Shown one piece after another: positions 25,038-34,388 of a DNA stretch of 64,000 nt. A model generated the notes under the pieces. It did no database searches, was not told the DNA's origin, and worked only from the letters and a program-made list of their open reading frames with translations. How positions within the stretch are numbered: position 1 is the stretch's first letter; every line of letters starts with the position of its first letter. The DNA comes from Desulfurococcales archaeon (lineage in GTDB: Archaea > Thermoproteota > Thermoprotei_A > Sulfolobales > Desulfurococcaceae). Location: positions 1 through 64,000 of the forward strand of contig JALVYU010000026.1 of NCBI GenBank assembly GCA_027022365.1, written 5' to 3'. The translations under genes were made by a program, and so were the position numbers.

Positions 25038-25826
25038 CTAAGTATTCTCCTCTAACCGTTCAAGTAGTTCTTTAGCCCTATTAACGAGGATCCTTACTTT
25101 TTTCTCATCGACCGGATTATATATTATTCCATTCTTCTTCAAATATGTGCCGACGATAACACCGTCAGCAATTGATATATATGAGCCTATATTATCCATC
25201 GTTACGCCACTGCCTACAATAACGGGTATGTTCTTCATGTATTTCTTAGCCAGGAATACTTTCGAAGGATCCGTCTTCCTACCAGTGGCGTGACCGGTTA
25301 CTATTACTGCGTCTGGATGTCCCCGTGCTCTAGCGTTCTCAAGTACATCAATGAATGGCAGTATTGGTTTACTATGTTTCACATTTATATCAACGTATAT
25401 TTTAACACCGGGAGAAACCTTATTCCTTATTCTAAGAAGCGGGTGGGCTACCGGGAACAAAAGGCCTTCTGGGGCCCATACTGGCTCAATATATGCGTTT
25501 ACCCTGATAAAGTCCGCTTTACATTCAGCAGCTATCTTGAGAGCATCTATACCTGCGTTTCTCAAAACATTGACGCCGATCTCTATTTCCGGATACTTCT
25601 CCCTCAACATACAGACTATCTTCTTCATAAAATCGATCGATTCCTGTGGAGGCCTAATAGCAAAGGGGGAGTCGCCATAGTTTTCGACAATAAAACCGTC
25701 AACACCGCCCCTAACCAGTTTATCAGCATCGTAAAGAGCACGCCTCAAAATCTTATCCCGACTACCACCGTAGAGGGGCGAGCCAGGAAGCGGTAATAGA
25801 TGAACCATACCATATATTTTGAACAT
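25038..25826 (-). CDS. BtpA/SgcQ family TIM-barrel protein
   Basis: 262 residues. Seen: 'GMVHLLPLPGSPLYGG' start, 'GGVDGFIVENYGDSPF', 'IGVNVLRNAGIDALKIA', 'DFIRVNAYIEPVWAPEG', 'VIVTGHATGRKTDPSKV' and 'VPVIVGSGVTMDNIG', a complete BtpA set. Cyanobacterial BtpA stabilises photosystem I, a role irrelevant here; the archaeal role is unknown and an aldolase or isomerase-like barrel is likely. Convergent with the YkgJ gene; the 196-nt gap between (24842-25037) holds nothing I recognise. Confidence 0.85.
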   Translation of the reverse strand: MFKIYGMVHLLPLPGSPLYGGSRDKILRRALYDADKLVRGGVDGFIVENYGDSPFAIRPPQESIDFMKKIVCMLREKYPEIEIGVNVLRNAGIDALKIAAECKADFIRVNAYIEPVWAPEGLLFPVAHPLLRIRNKVSPGVKIYVDINVKHSKPILPFIDVLENARARGHPDAVIVTGHATGRKTDPSKVFLAKKYMKNIPVIVGSGVTMDNIGSYISIADGVIVGTYLKKNGIIYNPVDEKKVRILVNRAKELLERLEENT

Positions 25827-25940
25827 TTCTACGAAACCCTCGTTTCACGGGTTCCAACACTACTTATCTTCGAAAATTATAGATTATTAACCAAACCATT
25901 ATCTGGGACAAAACAGTATGTATAGGGTGGTGCATAGTAG

Positions 25941-27047
25941 ATGAAGCGCGGGACGCTATTTATTTTGGGAGTATTTCTGTTTGTCTTGATAGTACTGTCC
26001 CCGAGAACATATAGTATACCGGAAAGAAACACCGAATACATTCCCGGAACAATAGGTGTTTCTGATCTGTCAACTTTTATCAAGAGTTTGGAAGAATTAA
26101 AAAATCTAAACGATCCAGTCGCTAATATGTACATAGAAGAGATAAAGTCCAGCATTAGTAGCGGGGACTATGACAAGGCAAACAAGCTATTAGCAGAGCT
26201 CCAGACTTATCTCAAGGAAAAGTATGGCAATAATCTCTCTGGCTTAGATCCAGAGCTCGCCAAAGATATAGCTTTCATAGAGTCCATTAAAGAAGTAAAT
26301 GAGCGGGGCACCATAGTAGATATATCAAAATACTTGAACGACCTGGCCGGTCTGATAAAGAATCCCGATGAGCTTAAGCAACTTCTTGATATTGCGAATA
26401 AGCTTGAAAATGGTTTGCCCTTATCCGATACTGAGAAAGCCTTGCTTGGAAAAATGCTTGAGGATTTCAACATCAAAGAGGCTGTTCCGAGCAATGTCTC
26501 GCTAAACGAACTAAGCAATTTATTCAATAATACAGGTGTAAATAATATAACCGTACCAAAGATATCAGTTCCATCGTCACTGAATATGTCACTACCCTCA
26601 TCTAATCCCTCAATTCCAAGCCTAGTCTCGCTGGGATCGCCAGGTAGTCTAGTACTACCTAGCATCCCGACCGAGTACCTAGCCGCTGTACTGATACCAG
26701 TTATTATAGCTTCCATGATTTATCTCGCCAGAGATCGGTTTTCAACAATAGACCTAATAATAAGAAAGAAGCTGGCCAAAGCCATAGCAACTACAATCTC
26801 TAGGATCAAACATATAGATGACCCCGTAGCTAGACTATACGGGATATGGCTAAGCCTGGCCAAGACATTCGGTTATCCACGTTATTCGTGGGAGACTCCA
26901 AGAGAACATCTGCAGAAGATCCGTGATGATATTCTTAGGAAACGGGGTTCGATTATCGTTAAGCTATACGAGATGAAATTCTATGGAATGAAGGAGCCTA
27001 GATCCGATGAAATAGAGAAGGCCAAAAAAGAACTAGAGGCGGAATAG
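25941..27047 (+). CDS. membrane protein with C-terminal DUF4129 domain
   Basis: 368 residues. Signal/anchor at about 3-25, an exported helical, Ser/Pro/Asn-rich region (about 30-245), a transmembrane helix (about 247-266, 'YLAAVLIPVIIASMIYLA'), then a cytoplasmic domain of the DUF4129 type ('DDPVARLYGIWLSLAKTFGY', 'YSWETPREHLQKI'). In other organisms DUF4129 is linked to transglutaminase-like proteins beside MoxR and DUF58. First gene of a six-gene operon; the next gene begins 2 nt after its stop. Confidence 0.8.
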   Translation: MKRGTLFILGVFLFVLIVLSPRTYSIPERNTEYIPGTIGVSDLSTFIKSLEELKNLNDPVANMYIEEIKSSISSGDYDKANKLLAELQTYLKEKYGNNLSGLDPELAKDIAFIESIKEVNERGTIVDISKYLNDLAGLIKNPDELKQLLDIANKLENGLPLSDTEKALLGKMLEDFNIKEAVPSNVSLNELSNLFNNTGVNNITVPKISVPSSLNMSLPSSNPSIPSLVSLGSPGSLVLPSIPTEYLAAVLIPVIIASMIYLARDRFSTIDLIIRKKLAKAIATTISRIKHIDDPVARLYGIWLSLAKTFGYPRYSWETPREHLQKIRDDILRKRGSIIVKLYEMKFYGMKEPRSDEIEKAKKELEAE

Positions 27048-27048
27048 A

Positions 27049-28485
27049 ATGAGGATGAAGCTAGTATTAGCGATTCTCATTATTATAGGCATAATCGCAT
27101 GTTTCTATATACCAGCCAAAGTTATAGAGTTCGCGACATCCGTGTACATGAACACAGCAAGCCCCTACTCCATGGGATGGATGGGGACTAGTATCCTCTA
27201 CAATACGCTCCAAGACGCGAACTTCACTGTTTATGTTGCTGAGGATGAGCAGCAATTTACCCAAGCACTTACTAAAGGAGGAACTGTCTTAATAATTGCA
27301 CCTGATCACCCGATACCCTATAGTCTAGCAGAACAAATTTTCAATGCATGGATTGCTGGAAAAGCAAATGTAGTGGTTTTTGATGAAAACACCACATCAA
27401 ATACGCTCCTACGTAAAATCGGCTTGTATATCGATGGGAGAGCTCTACTTTATCCCGGACTTACAAAAACACCAGGCTTTCCACCAGCAGAAATCATAGA
27501 AATCAATGGCTCGAGAATACTTGCGAGACTTAACTGGGCTAGCTTCATCGTGCCCAACAATATTACAAGCATTGTTGCAAGGTATGATTTCATCAGAAGT
27601 GCAAAAATAATCGGTGAAGCACTAGGTTCCATAGACATTAATGATAACGGAAAAATTGAACCCGGCGAAGAAAATATAGGCACGTATCCTGTTGGCGCCC
27701 TCATAACAAGCCGTGTCAATACGCTTTTCTTTGTGTTCACCGACAGCTATCCCGTCCTTAACGCAGCATTTGAGACAAATTATACTCTCTCACAAGTAAT
27801 GTTAGAATATATCGAAAAAATATCAAATAATACGAGTACAAAAACAATCATAATACCAAACTTTCTATACAACAGGGACTACTATAGACTTAAAGCACCG
27901 TTTCATCCCGCATTACTACTTGTATACGTAGCTAAATATACATCTATAGCAGACAATTATTTTGAAAGAATACTCGGCGTCTCAATCTACATCAAAACAG
28001 GTATTGCAACACTAATACTGCTCTTATCAGTTCTTGCATTTATCAGAATATTCGGGGGTATAAAGAGAGAAGACATCGAGCCGTCTCCACGCAGAGAATT
28101 AGTTTCCCTTATCGAAATACTTGGCCCGTCCTCGAAGATTCTAAAGGGGCATGAGAAAGACGTTATTGTAAGTATTTGGAAGTTTATTGATGAAGTATAT
28201 TATATGTTGTTTGATCTGCGCTTGGACGAGCTCATATATGAATCCGACAAAATACGTGATATAGCCAGTAGACTAGGCATGGATGAAAATAAGCTTAAGA
28301 CTACGCTGTACGAAATGTATAAAATATATAGAAAAGCCACTGGAGAATCCAGATTCCCAATAATAATTAATTGGAGAACAACAGTTAAGAAATTCATAAA
28401 CATGGGTGAAATACTTCTAGAACCCACAGGCTATACACTTATAGGGAGGAAAGGCTACCGTGACATCGCCTACTTTATCAAATAA
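27049..28485 (+). CDS. membrane protein with DUF4350-like domain
   Basis: 478 residues. N-terminal anchor (about 3-22), exported domain with 'SPYSMGWMGTSILYNTLQDA' and 'GGTVLIIAPDHPIPYSLAEQ' typical of DUF4350, which resembles a nucleoside/ThuA-like fold, a second transmembrane helix (about 316-338), and a cytoplasmic tail with charged helices and a winged-helix-like end. Also 'DINDNGKIEPGEENIGTYP', a short acidic loop. Second gene of the MoxR/DUF58 operon; its 3' end overlaps the MoxR gene by 26 nt. Confidence 0.78.
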   Translation: MRMKLVLAILIIIGIIACFYIPAKVIEFATSVYMNTASPYSMGWMGTSILYNTLQDANFTVYVAEDEQQFTQALTKGGTVLIIAPDHPIPYSLAEQIFNAWIAGKANVVVFDENTTSNTLLRKIGLYIDGRALLYPGLTKTPGFPPAEIIEINGSRILARLNWASFIVPNNITSIVARYDFIRSAKIIGEALGSIDINDNGKIEPGEENIGTYPVGALITSRVNTLFFVFTDSYPVLNAAFETNYTLSQVMLEYIEKISNNTSTKTIIIPNFLYNRDYYRLKAPFHPALLLVYVAKYTSIADNYFERILGVSIYIKTGIATLILLLSVLAFIRIFGGIKREDIEPSPRRELVSLIEILGPSSKILKGHEKDVIVSIWKFIDEVYYMLFDLRLDELIYESDKIRDIASRLGMDENKLKTTLYEMYKIYRKATGESRFPIIINWRTTVKKFINMGEILLEPTGYTLIGRKGYRDIAYFIK

Positions 28486-29434
28486 TATTGATCCCGGTTT
28501 TGCCCGCTCCGTCTCCGAGAGGATATTGAAGGAAGCGGGCAAAATAGTTGTAGGTAAAACAGATGTTCTAAAACATGTCCTTATATCAATGTATGTCGGC
28601 GGACACATCCTACTTGAAGGAGTCCCGGGCGTCGCTAAAACCCTTATCGCAAAAACCATCGCGAGAACGGTCAACCTCTCTTACTCGAGAATACAGGCAA
28701 CGCCAGATCTTCTTCCAAGCGATATCATTGGAACACTCGTCTACGATCCGCGCACAAACGATTTCAAGCCCCGGAAAGGACCTATTTTTGCGAACATAGT
28801 ACTTTTCGACGAGATAAACCGTGCAAGCCCGAGAACACAATCTGCCCTCCTCGAGGCAATGCAAGAGAAACAGGTTACAATGGAGGGAATAACTTACAAG
28901 CTACCCGAACCATTCATAGTGATTGCTACTATGAACCCTATAGAGATGGAGGGAACTTTCCCTCTACCTGAGGCACAACTTGACAGATTTTTACTGAAAG
29001 TTATCGTTGATTACCCGACTAGAGAAGAGAGTAAAGAGATCCTGAGACGAATTCATCGCATCGAGGAATTCGATATAAGGCCTGTTGCCTCGGGAGCAGA
29101 CATACTTATGATTAAAAACATGATAAAACAAGTAAGGATAAGCGATGAGCTTATCACATACATAATAGACCTTGTCGAAGCCACTCGTAAACACCCCCAT
29201 GTAAGGCTCGGCGGCTCCCCGAGAGCAATGATAAGCCTACTCCTCACCAGCAAGGCGAACGCCTTAATCGAGGGAAGAGACTATGTTATACCTGACGATA
29301 TCAAGTTCGTCGCTAAACCTGTTCTAAGGCACAGGATCATATTAAAACCCGAGGCAGAATTCGAGGGGATCAAACCAGATCAGGTAATAGATAACGTATT
29401 GCAGAAAACACCAGTCCCAACACCGGGTGTATGA
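28460..29434 (+). CDS. MoxR-type AAA+ ATPase
   Basis: 324 residues. Seen: Walker A 'GVPGVAKT' (54-61), 'QATPDLLPSDIIG', Walker B 'LFDE' (115-118) in 'NIVLFDEINRASPRTQSALL', sensor 1 'IATMNP', and the MoxR insert 'EGTFPLPEAQLDRF'. MoxR proteins act as chaperones that load cofactors or assemble membrane complexes with von Willebrand-type partners. GTG start at 28460 overlaps the previous gene by 26 nt; its stop overlaps the DUF58 start in ATGA. Catalytic set is complete. Confidence 0.95.
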   Translation: MTSPTLSNNIDPGFARSVSERILKEAGKIVVGKTDVLKHVLISMYVGGHILLEGVPGVAKTLIAKTIARTVNLSYSRIQATPDLLPSDIIGTLVYDPRTNDFKPRKGPIFANIVLFDEINRASPRTQSALLEAMQEKQVTMEGITYKLPEPFIVIATMNPIEMEGTFPLPEAQLDRFLLKVIVDYPTREESKEILRRIHRIEEFDIRPVASGADILMIKNMIKQVRISDELITYIIDLVEATRKHPHVRLGGSPRAMISLLLTSKANALIEGRDYVIPDDIKFVAKPVLRHRIILKPEAEFEGIKPDQVIDNVLQKTPVPTPGV

Positions 29435-30783
29435 CGAAATTGGAAGAGACAGGCGTCAAAGCTACTTCGAGGTTTTTAGGTCTAATTTTCATAATGGGAT
29501 TACTCGTCTCACTTGAGCTCATATTCCATAGGAAGATATCGAACTTTACGATTTATACTATAGCAGGCATAATCGGCTATATGATGGCTATGAGAATAGT
29601 TTTGGAACTGAGCCTAAGACAAGCCTATTTGATAAAGGCTGAGAGAATTTTCTTGGATCCATTGATAGAAGGCACCAATGTAAGAACAAAGCTAGTGATC
29701 AGGAATGACGGCCCAATACCGATCTTCTATGTAACGGTCAATGATCTTTATCCAGAGCTCTTTAGAAAAGTCTCAGGCCATAGCAGGACTACGTGTATGT
29801 TAATCCCGAAGAGCAGTGTAGAGCTGAATTATGTGATTAAACCAGTGCTGGGAAAGCATAGATATAGGGGTGTAGAGCTGATAATAAGGGATCCGGCAGG
29901 CCTCTTTAATTATAAGCTAGTCCTAAAGACTAAGCATGACATTGTCAGGGTCAAGCCTAAACCGCTCCCAATACCGAAAGGCATTGCTTATCCTATAGTT
30001 TCCAGAAGCCTAGGACTAGGGCGTTCTAGGATAAGAGGCATAGGCCAGGAATTCATGAGTCTGAGAGAATATGTTCCAGGCGACGACTATAGGTTCATTG
30101 ACTGGAAAAGCTATGCGAGACTCCATAAGCTCTACGTCAAAGAATTCGAGAAAGAAGCCTCGCTGAGCCTAGTAATAATAATAGATGCGTCCAGGGAGAT
30201 GATGAAAGGCCTCATGGGAACGACCGCAATAGAGCATGTTGCCAGGGCTACAGCTGGTATAGCGAAAAACGTTCTACACAGGGGAGACTGGATAAGCGTT
30301 ACGATCAGGAGCAGTAAGAACATATCCTCGGGGTACGGAAGAGGAAGGTATCATCTCTATAGGATTCTCGAGGCTATCTCAAGCATAGAGTGGCAGGACG
30401 AGAAGCCTAGATCAAGCCTTGGCGAAATTATTTTTGACGAAATAAAACGTATACCCCGTAGAACAAAAACAATATTCATACTGTTTACGATCCTTGAAAA
30501 TGAGAAACAAGCAGAGGAAATAATATCAATAGCGAATACACTCCGCCAACAACGCCATATCTTCATGGTTATACAGCCAGTTCCAGAACTTTTCGAGATA
30601 AAGAAGTTTAGGGGGGCAGAGGCAGGACTATACCTAGCACTCATGCGGGAAAAAATAAAGAGAGCAAGAAAATTCAGTGAGCATCTTATAAGAAATGGTG
30701 TTAGAACGGTTAATGTTGGCCCTGACGATCTTTTACCTATGACGCTCAAGCTAATCGATAGCCTACGCTCAGGTGCGATGTAA
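29431..30783 (+). CDS. DUF58 (vWA-like) membrane-anchored protein
   Basis: 450 residues. Two N-terminal transmembrane helices (about 17-34 and 40-60), a beta domain, then the DUF58 signature 'IGQEFMSLREYVPGDDYRFI' with 'DWKSYARLHKLYVKEFEKEA' and a vWA-like fold with 'VIIIDASREM' (D-x-S-x-x, MIDAS-like). Natural partner of MoxR. ATGA overlap with moxR and TAATG overlap with the next gene show translational coupling. Confidence 0.9.
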   Translation: MTKLEETGVKATSRFLGLIFIMGLLVSLELIFHRKISNFTIYTIAGIIGYMMAMRIVLELSLRQAYLIKAERIFLDPLIEGTNVRTKLVIRNDGPIPIFYVTVNDLYPELFRKVSGHSRTTCMLIPKSSVELNYVIKPVLGKHRYRGVELIIRDPAGLFNYKLVLKTKHDIVRVKPKPLPIPKGIAYPIVSRSLGLGRSRIRGIGQEFMSLREYVPGDDYRFIDWKSYARLHKLYVKEFEKEASLSLVIIIDASREMMKGLMGTTAIEHVARATAGIAKNVLHRGDWISVTIRSSKNISSGYGRGRYHLYRILEAISSIEWQDEKPRSSLGEIIFDEIKRIPRRTKTIFILFTILENEKQAEEIISIANTLRQQRHIFMVIQPVPELFEIKKFRGAEAGLYLALMREKIKRARKFSEHLIRNGVRTVNVGPDDLLPMTLKLIDSLRSGAM

Positions 30784-32024
30784 TGTTCAGAAGACTGAAT
30801 ATATCATCGGATAAGATCTACTCTCTAAGGGTAATAGTGATTTACGCGATCATTAATATGTACCCACTATACTCATTTATGTCGTCTGAGACACTGATAC
30901 CGGACGCCTACATTAGGCTTGCCCTCATGGCTTCATCTATTGTATGGTTATTTGGAGTCCTTAAGGCTAATCCGGTCCCGCTAATAGTTTACTATGTATT
31001 TAACGGCCTGTTACTGAATACCCTAATGCCCGTACAGAAACCATATGTTATGATGACTCTAATCTATAGCCTCTTAGCAATACATACTGATTTCATCGTT
31101 AAATATGTTGCAGGGTTAGGAACTAGAAAACATCATATCAGGATACCGTATTTAGTTGTAACAATTATAATGTTCATAGTGCTCGCAGGAATATTTATAC
31201 TGTCCAGTATCGGAATATCGATGATGCTGAATAATTATGTGGAAACAATTGTTGCTTCATCCGTAAATATCTTCCAGGTTTTCTTTCGAGAAATAATAAT
31301 GACTAGGATAGGTTCGATCATTCTATTCTTCCTCATTATGGGATTACTGTATGTTCTACTAAACGATTATATCGTATCACTGATATCCGACTTAATACTA
31401 CTCAATCCTAAATTTGCCGAGGAACGTATAAGGAACATTGTTTCCTACGAAGCGCATCAATTATTAGTAGGCAAAGATCCTATTGTCAACATTTACAAGC
31501 GCTCATCCCTATTTATTATTGGTCTTCTAGTATTCGTAGGCTTAGCACCAATCTATAATATATATATCAAGTTTTTCAATAATGAGTGGTATGGCTATAT
31601 AATAAGCTTCGTCATGTGGTCGGTGCTATCATGGGGGTTCTATAAAGCCTTCACAAACTATGTTGAGGGGGCTCTTGTCCGAATTGATAAAAGGGATCCT
31701 TTTGAGGAAGCTAAGAAGTTAGCCCATGCAAGAGCAGGCTTTGTCATTTCAATAATACTGCTAGCTGGATTTTTAGCACTAGTTGTAATCATACATGGAA
31801 ACCCATTGCTAATGTTAGAGAGAACATTGCTAGCCCCTGTATCCCAGTACCTAACACCGGGTTATACTATACCTCCTACGTACATGGATAGGGTATATTA
31901 TTATACAAACCTATTATCGAGCACCCTAGTTAAATATATGTACAACTATGTAGAACAAGTAGGGCAGACGTACTTGAACTTAATGAACATGATAAAGTAT
32001 TTGATAAATATCCTATGGGGGTAG
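30783..32024 (+). CDS. polytopic membrane protein of the MoxR/DUF58 operon
   Basis: 413 residues with roughly eight hydrophobic segments (clear ones near 16-30, 45-60, 95-110, 120-145, 170-195, 235-255, 275-295, 320-340). No family recognised; no enzyme motif. A long charged loop follows the fifth segment ('LNPKFAEERIRNIVSYEAHQ'). Start overlaps the DUF58 stop in TAATG, so its product is made together with DUF58 and is a candidate membrane partner of the complex. Confidence 0.75.
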   Translation: MFRRLNISSDKIYSLRVIVIYAIINMYPLYSFMSSETLIPDAYIRLALMASSIVWLFGVLKANPVPLIVYYVFNGLLLNTLMPVQKPYVMMTLIYSLLAIHTDFIVKYVAGLGTRKHHIRIPYLVVTIIMFIVLAGIFILSSIGISMMLNNYVETIVASSVNIFQVFFREIIMTRIGSIILFFLIMGLLYVLLNDYIVSLISDLILLNPKFAEERIRNIVSYEAHQLLVGKDPIVNIYKRSSLFIIGLLVFVGLAPIYNIYIKFFNNEWYGYIISFVMWSVLSWGFYKAFTNYVEGALVRIDKRDPFEEAKKLAHARAGFVISIILLAGFLALVVIIHGNPLLMLERTLLAPVSQYLTPGYTIPPTYMDRVYYYTNLLSSTLVKYMYNYVEQVGQTYLNLMNMIKYLINILWG

Positions 32025-32027
32025 CAA

Positions 32028-32249
32028 ATGGTAAAGGCACGGGATGTCGTTACACCCATAATAGGGTTTATACTCGTAGGTTTCAGTATCTATGTATTTC
32101 TATCGGCCATAAGACTCATGATAATCCGTGATGTCCCGAGCAGTCTACTAGCTACACTAATAGGCTTTGTATCGCTAAGTGGCGGTATTACGATGATACG
32201 CACATGGAGTCTTACAAGGTATCTTGCCGAGAAAAAAGAAGAGAAATAG
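32028..32249 (+). CDS. small two-helix membrane protein
   Basis: 73 residues with two transmembrane helices (about 8-30 and 38-60) and a charged tail ('LAEKKEEK'). Starts 3 nt after the preceding gene, ending the MoxR/DUF58 operon. Too short for assignment; likely an accessory subunit. Confidence 0.65.
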   Translation: MVKARDVVTPIIGFILVGFSIYVFLSAIRLMIIRDVPSSLLATLIGFVSLSGGITMIRTWSLTRYLAEKKEEK

Positions 32250-32394
32250 TCAGCCAGGGGTTCACTGCGCACATCACACCCCTGTAGCGGGGTGCTCGCC
32301 AGCGGCAGGGCCTCTTCATACCAGTGTAAGATATTAGTGGTGGGACTCTAATTTTTAACTCACATATTACCAGTTTAAAGTTAGGTGGAGTACA
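32250..32394. other. GC-rich intergenic segment with hairpins
   Basis: Between the operon and the next gene, 32251-32312 is GC-rich and can form CAGGGGT/ACCCCTG (7 bp) or the competing CACCCC/GGGGTG hairpin. It may be a terminator or a small RNA. The last 50 nt are AT-rich and hold AGGTGGAG, the Shine-Dalgarno site for the gene at 32395. Confidence 0.4.
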
Positions 32395-33453
32395 ATGGTT
32401 AGTGGCGAGTTACTGCAGTTCATGTCCCGAAGCATTAGCGGCGACATAATATATACTTCGACGACCCCGAATATCCGATTGGGCGGCTTCCACCCTTCTA
32501 GGGAAACTATTCCCTTAAGCCTCGTCCATCCTAAAAATGCTGAGCTAGACTGTGCACTCCTTGAGATAGGAGTTATTGTTCCGAGACCGGACGTTCACTG
32601 GAGGGTGAAGGTTAACGGCATATCTGTTACGAAGGAATTCAAACCGCATGTAACGGCCCGGCTTAAAACGGGTTTGTTTGCAAAACTTGTTTATGATATA
32701 ACCAGTATCCTGAAGACCCCGGAGGGCCTCCGTAGAAGGAGAGTCAATGTAACCTTTAAACAAGATGGTGGCGAACACATAGTAATCGATCACATAGGGA
32801 TACTGGCTCTATACAAAAGCGACGAAGCATACACGGACATCCTATACCTTAGCGGGGCACTAAGCATAGAGCCCGGAGAAGAATATTCTTCTGAACTAAG
32901 ATACCCTGGATCAACAGGTGTTTTCAGGAGCACGGTCTTCCTGCCAAGTAAATACGCTAGGGGCTCTATCGTGATCGATGATAATCTCTCAATACCTCTC
33001 GAAGGATTCCAAGGTTACGACGAGGTAGTATCTCAACTAGACGGCATAAGTCCCGGAGTCCGTGTCAAGATAATTCATGAAGAAACGTCGACTCAGTATT
33101 TCCCGAAGGAGATGAGGGTTTCGAACATACTGGTATACAACACGAGATACAAGCCCACTAAGCTGGAGCTCGTCGATGTAGCCTATAATAAGAAGGGGGC
33201 CGAGGATGTGGATTTCATCATCAAGCTCGCAAACACTGGAGAGACAAGACCTGATATGAATATGGTTGTAATAATGTATTTAGGGAATGTTGCAGCTAGG
33301 AAGATCTTCCAGCCAATCGAGCCTGGCCAAGAGCGTGAACTAAGAATATCAACTAAGCTCCCGAAAGGAGAATACGATATTGTTGTTCGCATCATATGGA
33401 GAAAATTATCAAAGACGTGGTTTGAGGATCGGAAACTACGCATAAAGGTCTGA
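32395..33453 (+). CDS. hypothetical beta-sandwich protein
   Basis: 352 residues, beta-rich, no signal peptide or transmembrane helix. The last 90 residues ('VDFIIKLANTGETRPDMNMV', 'IEPGQERELRISTKLPKGEY', 'IVVRI') look like an immunoglobulin-like CARDB adhesion domain; the first 200 form further strands ('WRVKVNGISV', 'ILYLSGALSIEPGEEY'). Absence of a signal for an adhesion-type fold is odd. Preceded by AGGTGGAG. Convergent with dtdA, 7 nt apart. Confidence 0.7.
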   Translation: MVSGELLQFMSRSISGDIIYTSTTPNIRLGGFHPSRETIPLSLVHPKNAELDCALLEIGVIVPRPDVHWRVKVNGISVTKEFKPHVTARLKTGLFAKLVYDITSILKTPEGLRRRRVNVTFKQDGGEHIVIDHIGILALYKSDEAYTDILYLSGALSIEPGEEYSSELRYPGSTGVFRSTVFLPSKYARGSIVIDDNLSIPLEGFQGYDEVVSQLDGISPGVRVKIIHEETSTQYFPKEMRVSNILVYNTRYKPTKLELVDVAYNKKGAEDVDFIIKLANTGETRPDMNMVVIMYLGNVAARKIFQPIEPGQERELRISTKLPKGEYDIVVRIIWRKLSKTWFEDRKLRIKV

Positions 33454-33460
33454 ATAGGTT

Positions 33461-34285
33461 TCAAACATAGTGTATCTCCAAATCCTTACCATCCACATAT
33501 TCTTCTATGAGTTTCCGATGTTCTCTTCTCGTGCCTTTCTTTTCGACAACAATGATCTCCGGTGGAGGAACTGTTTTCTCTACCATCATGTCGAGAGTTT
33601 CGAATGACAGATATGGCAATGCATACTTGGCCATGATGTGGCCATACGTATATTTTTGCTCGAGGGCTAGCCTAGTGTGTTTTCTAGGATAGTGTCCTCC
33701 GCCTATCCCAATTGCTACTCGTGTCTTTAGAGGCCCCTTCTCGAGGAATTCCACGACGGCTAGGCCAACTACTTCGTGGTTTGAGGCAAGGCTCCATTCA
33801 TCCAATGAGCTACCGATCTCGATGAAGCATAGAGGCTTCGAAACCTCTGTTGGCCCGTGATGCGTAGCTTCATAACTGACCTCGTATTCCCTACACTTAC
33901 CTTTTTCTTCACAATAATGTTTGAGGCCAAGCAATAATCTATGAGACGCTGTCGAGAAAGCTGGTGCCAGTCTGCTTGGTTTACCACCATATGGTGCTTC
34001 AGGCCCATAGTTCCCCGTATGGTGTACGGTGAAACTCTTAACTCGTTTAGCGCTTGAGTGCCGCGAGAGTATAATGTATCCATCCATGTTGCCTACCCGC
34101 TTATCCAGGAAGTCGAAGTAAATAGTGTCTTCGCTAAACCCCACTAAGACGAAGCGTTTTTCCTCAAAACATTCTTCTGCTCCAGATATCTGCTCGCTGC
34201 ATTTCCCTAGGCTAAAATAGTCTCTGATCCAGTATGCAATACCTTTCCCGGCAGGGTCTTTCAGACTATATATTAGGCCATACAT
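33461..34285 (-). CDS. dtdA: D-aminoacyl-tRNA deacylase, archaeal/GEK1 type
   Basis: Hydrolyses D-aminoacyl-tRNA, protecting translation from D-amino acids. 274 residues. Seen: 'ILSRHSSAKRVKSFTVHHTG', 'YEATHHGPTEVSKPLCFIEIG', 'VAIGIGGGHYPRKHTRLA' and 'GHIMAKYALP', all landmark blocks with the conserved histidines. Start ATG 34285 with GGTG upstream. Lies in a group of tRNA-related genes (taw3, thiI, tRNA-binding protein). Confidence 0.95.
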   Translation of the reverse strand: MYGLIYSLKDPAGKGIAYWIRDYFSLGKCSEQISGAEECFEEKRFVLVGFSEDTIYFDFLDKRVGNMDGYIILSRHSSAKRVKSFTVHHTGNYGPEAPYGGKPSRLAPAFSTASHRLLLGLKHYCEEKGKCREYEVSYEATHHGPTEVSKPLCFIEIGSSLDEWSLASNHEVVGLAVVEFLEKGPLKTRVAIGIGGGHYPRKHTRLALEQKYTYGHIMAKYALPYLSFETLDMMVEKTVPPPEIIVVEKKGTRREHRKLIEEYVDGKDLEIHYV

Positions 34286-34388
34286 GCTCGCAGCACCATC
34301 AAGGCAATCATGTTATACCAGTGTAAGAATAGATTATGAAATAATGCTATTTAGGATATAGTGCTCGGAAAGAAGAAAGGGATTAACA

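Noticed and set aside
32240-32320. C/D-like GUGAUGU...CUGA on the minus strand of the GC-rich segment
   Set aside because: The 17-nt interval is occupied by a hairpin, there is no second box pair and no terminal stem.
32318-34328. Identical 14-mer ATACCAGTGTAAGA at 32318-32331 and 34315-34328, both in gaps
   Set aside because: Several 14-nt repeats are expected by chance in 64 kb; no longer homology or symmetry around them.
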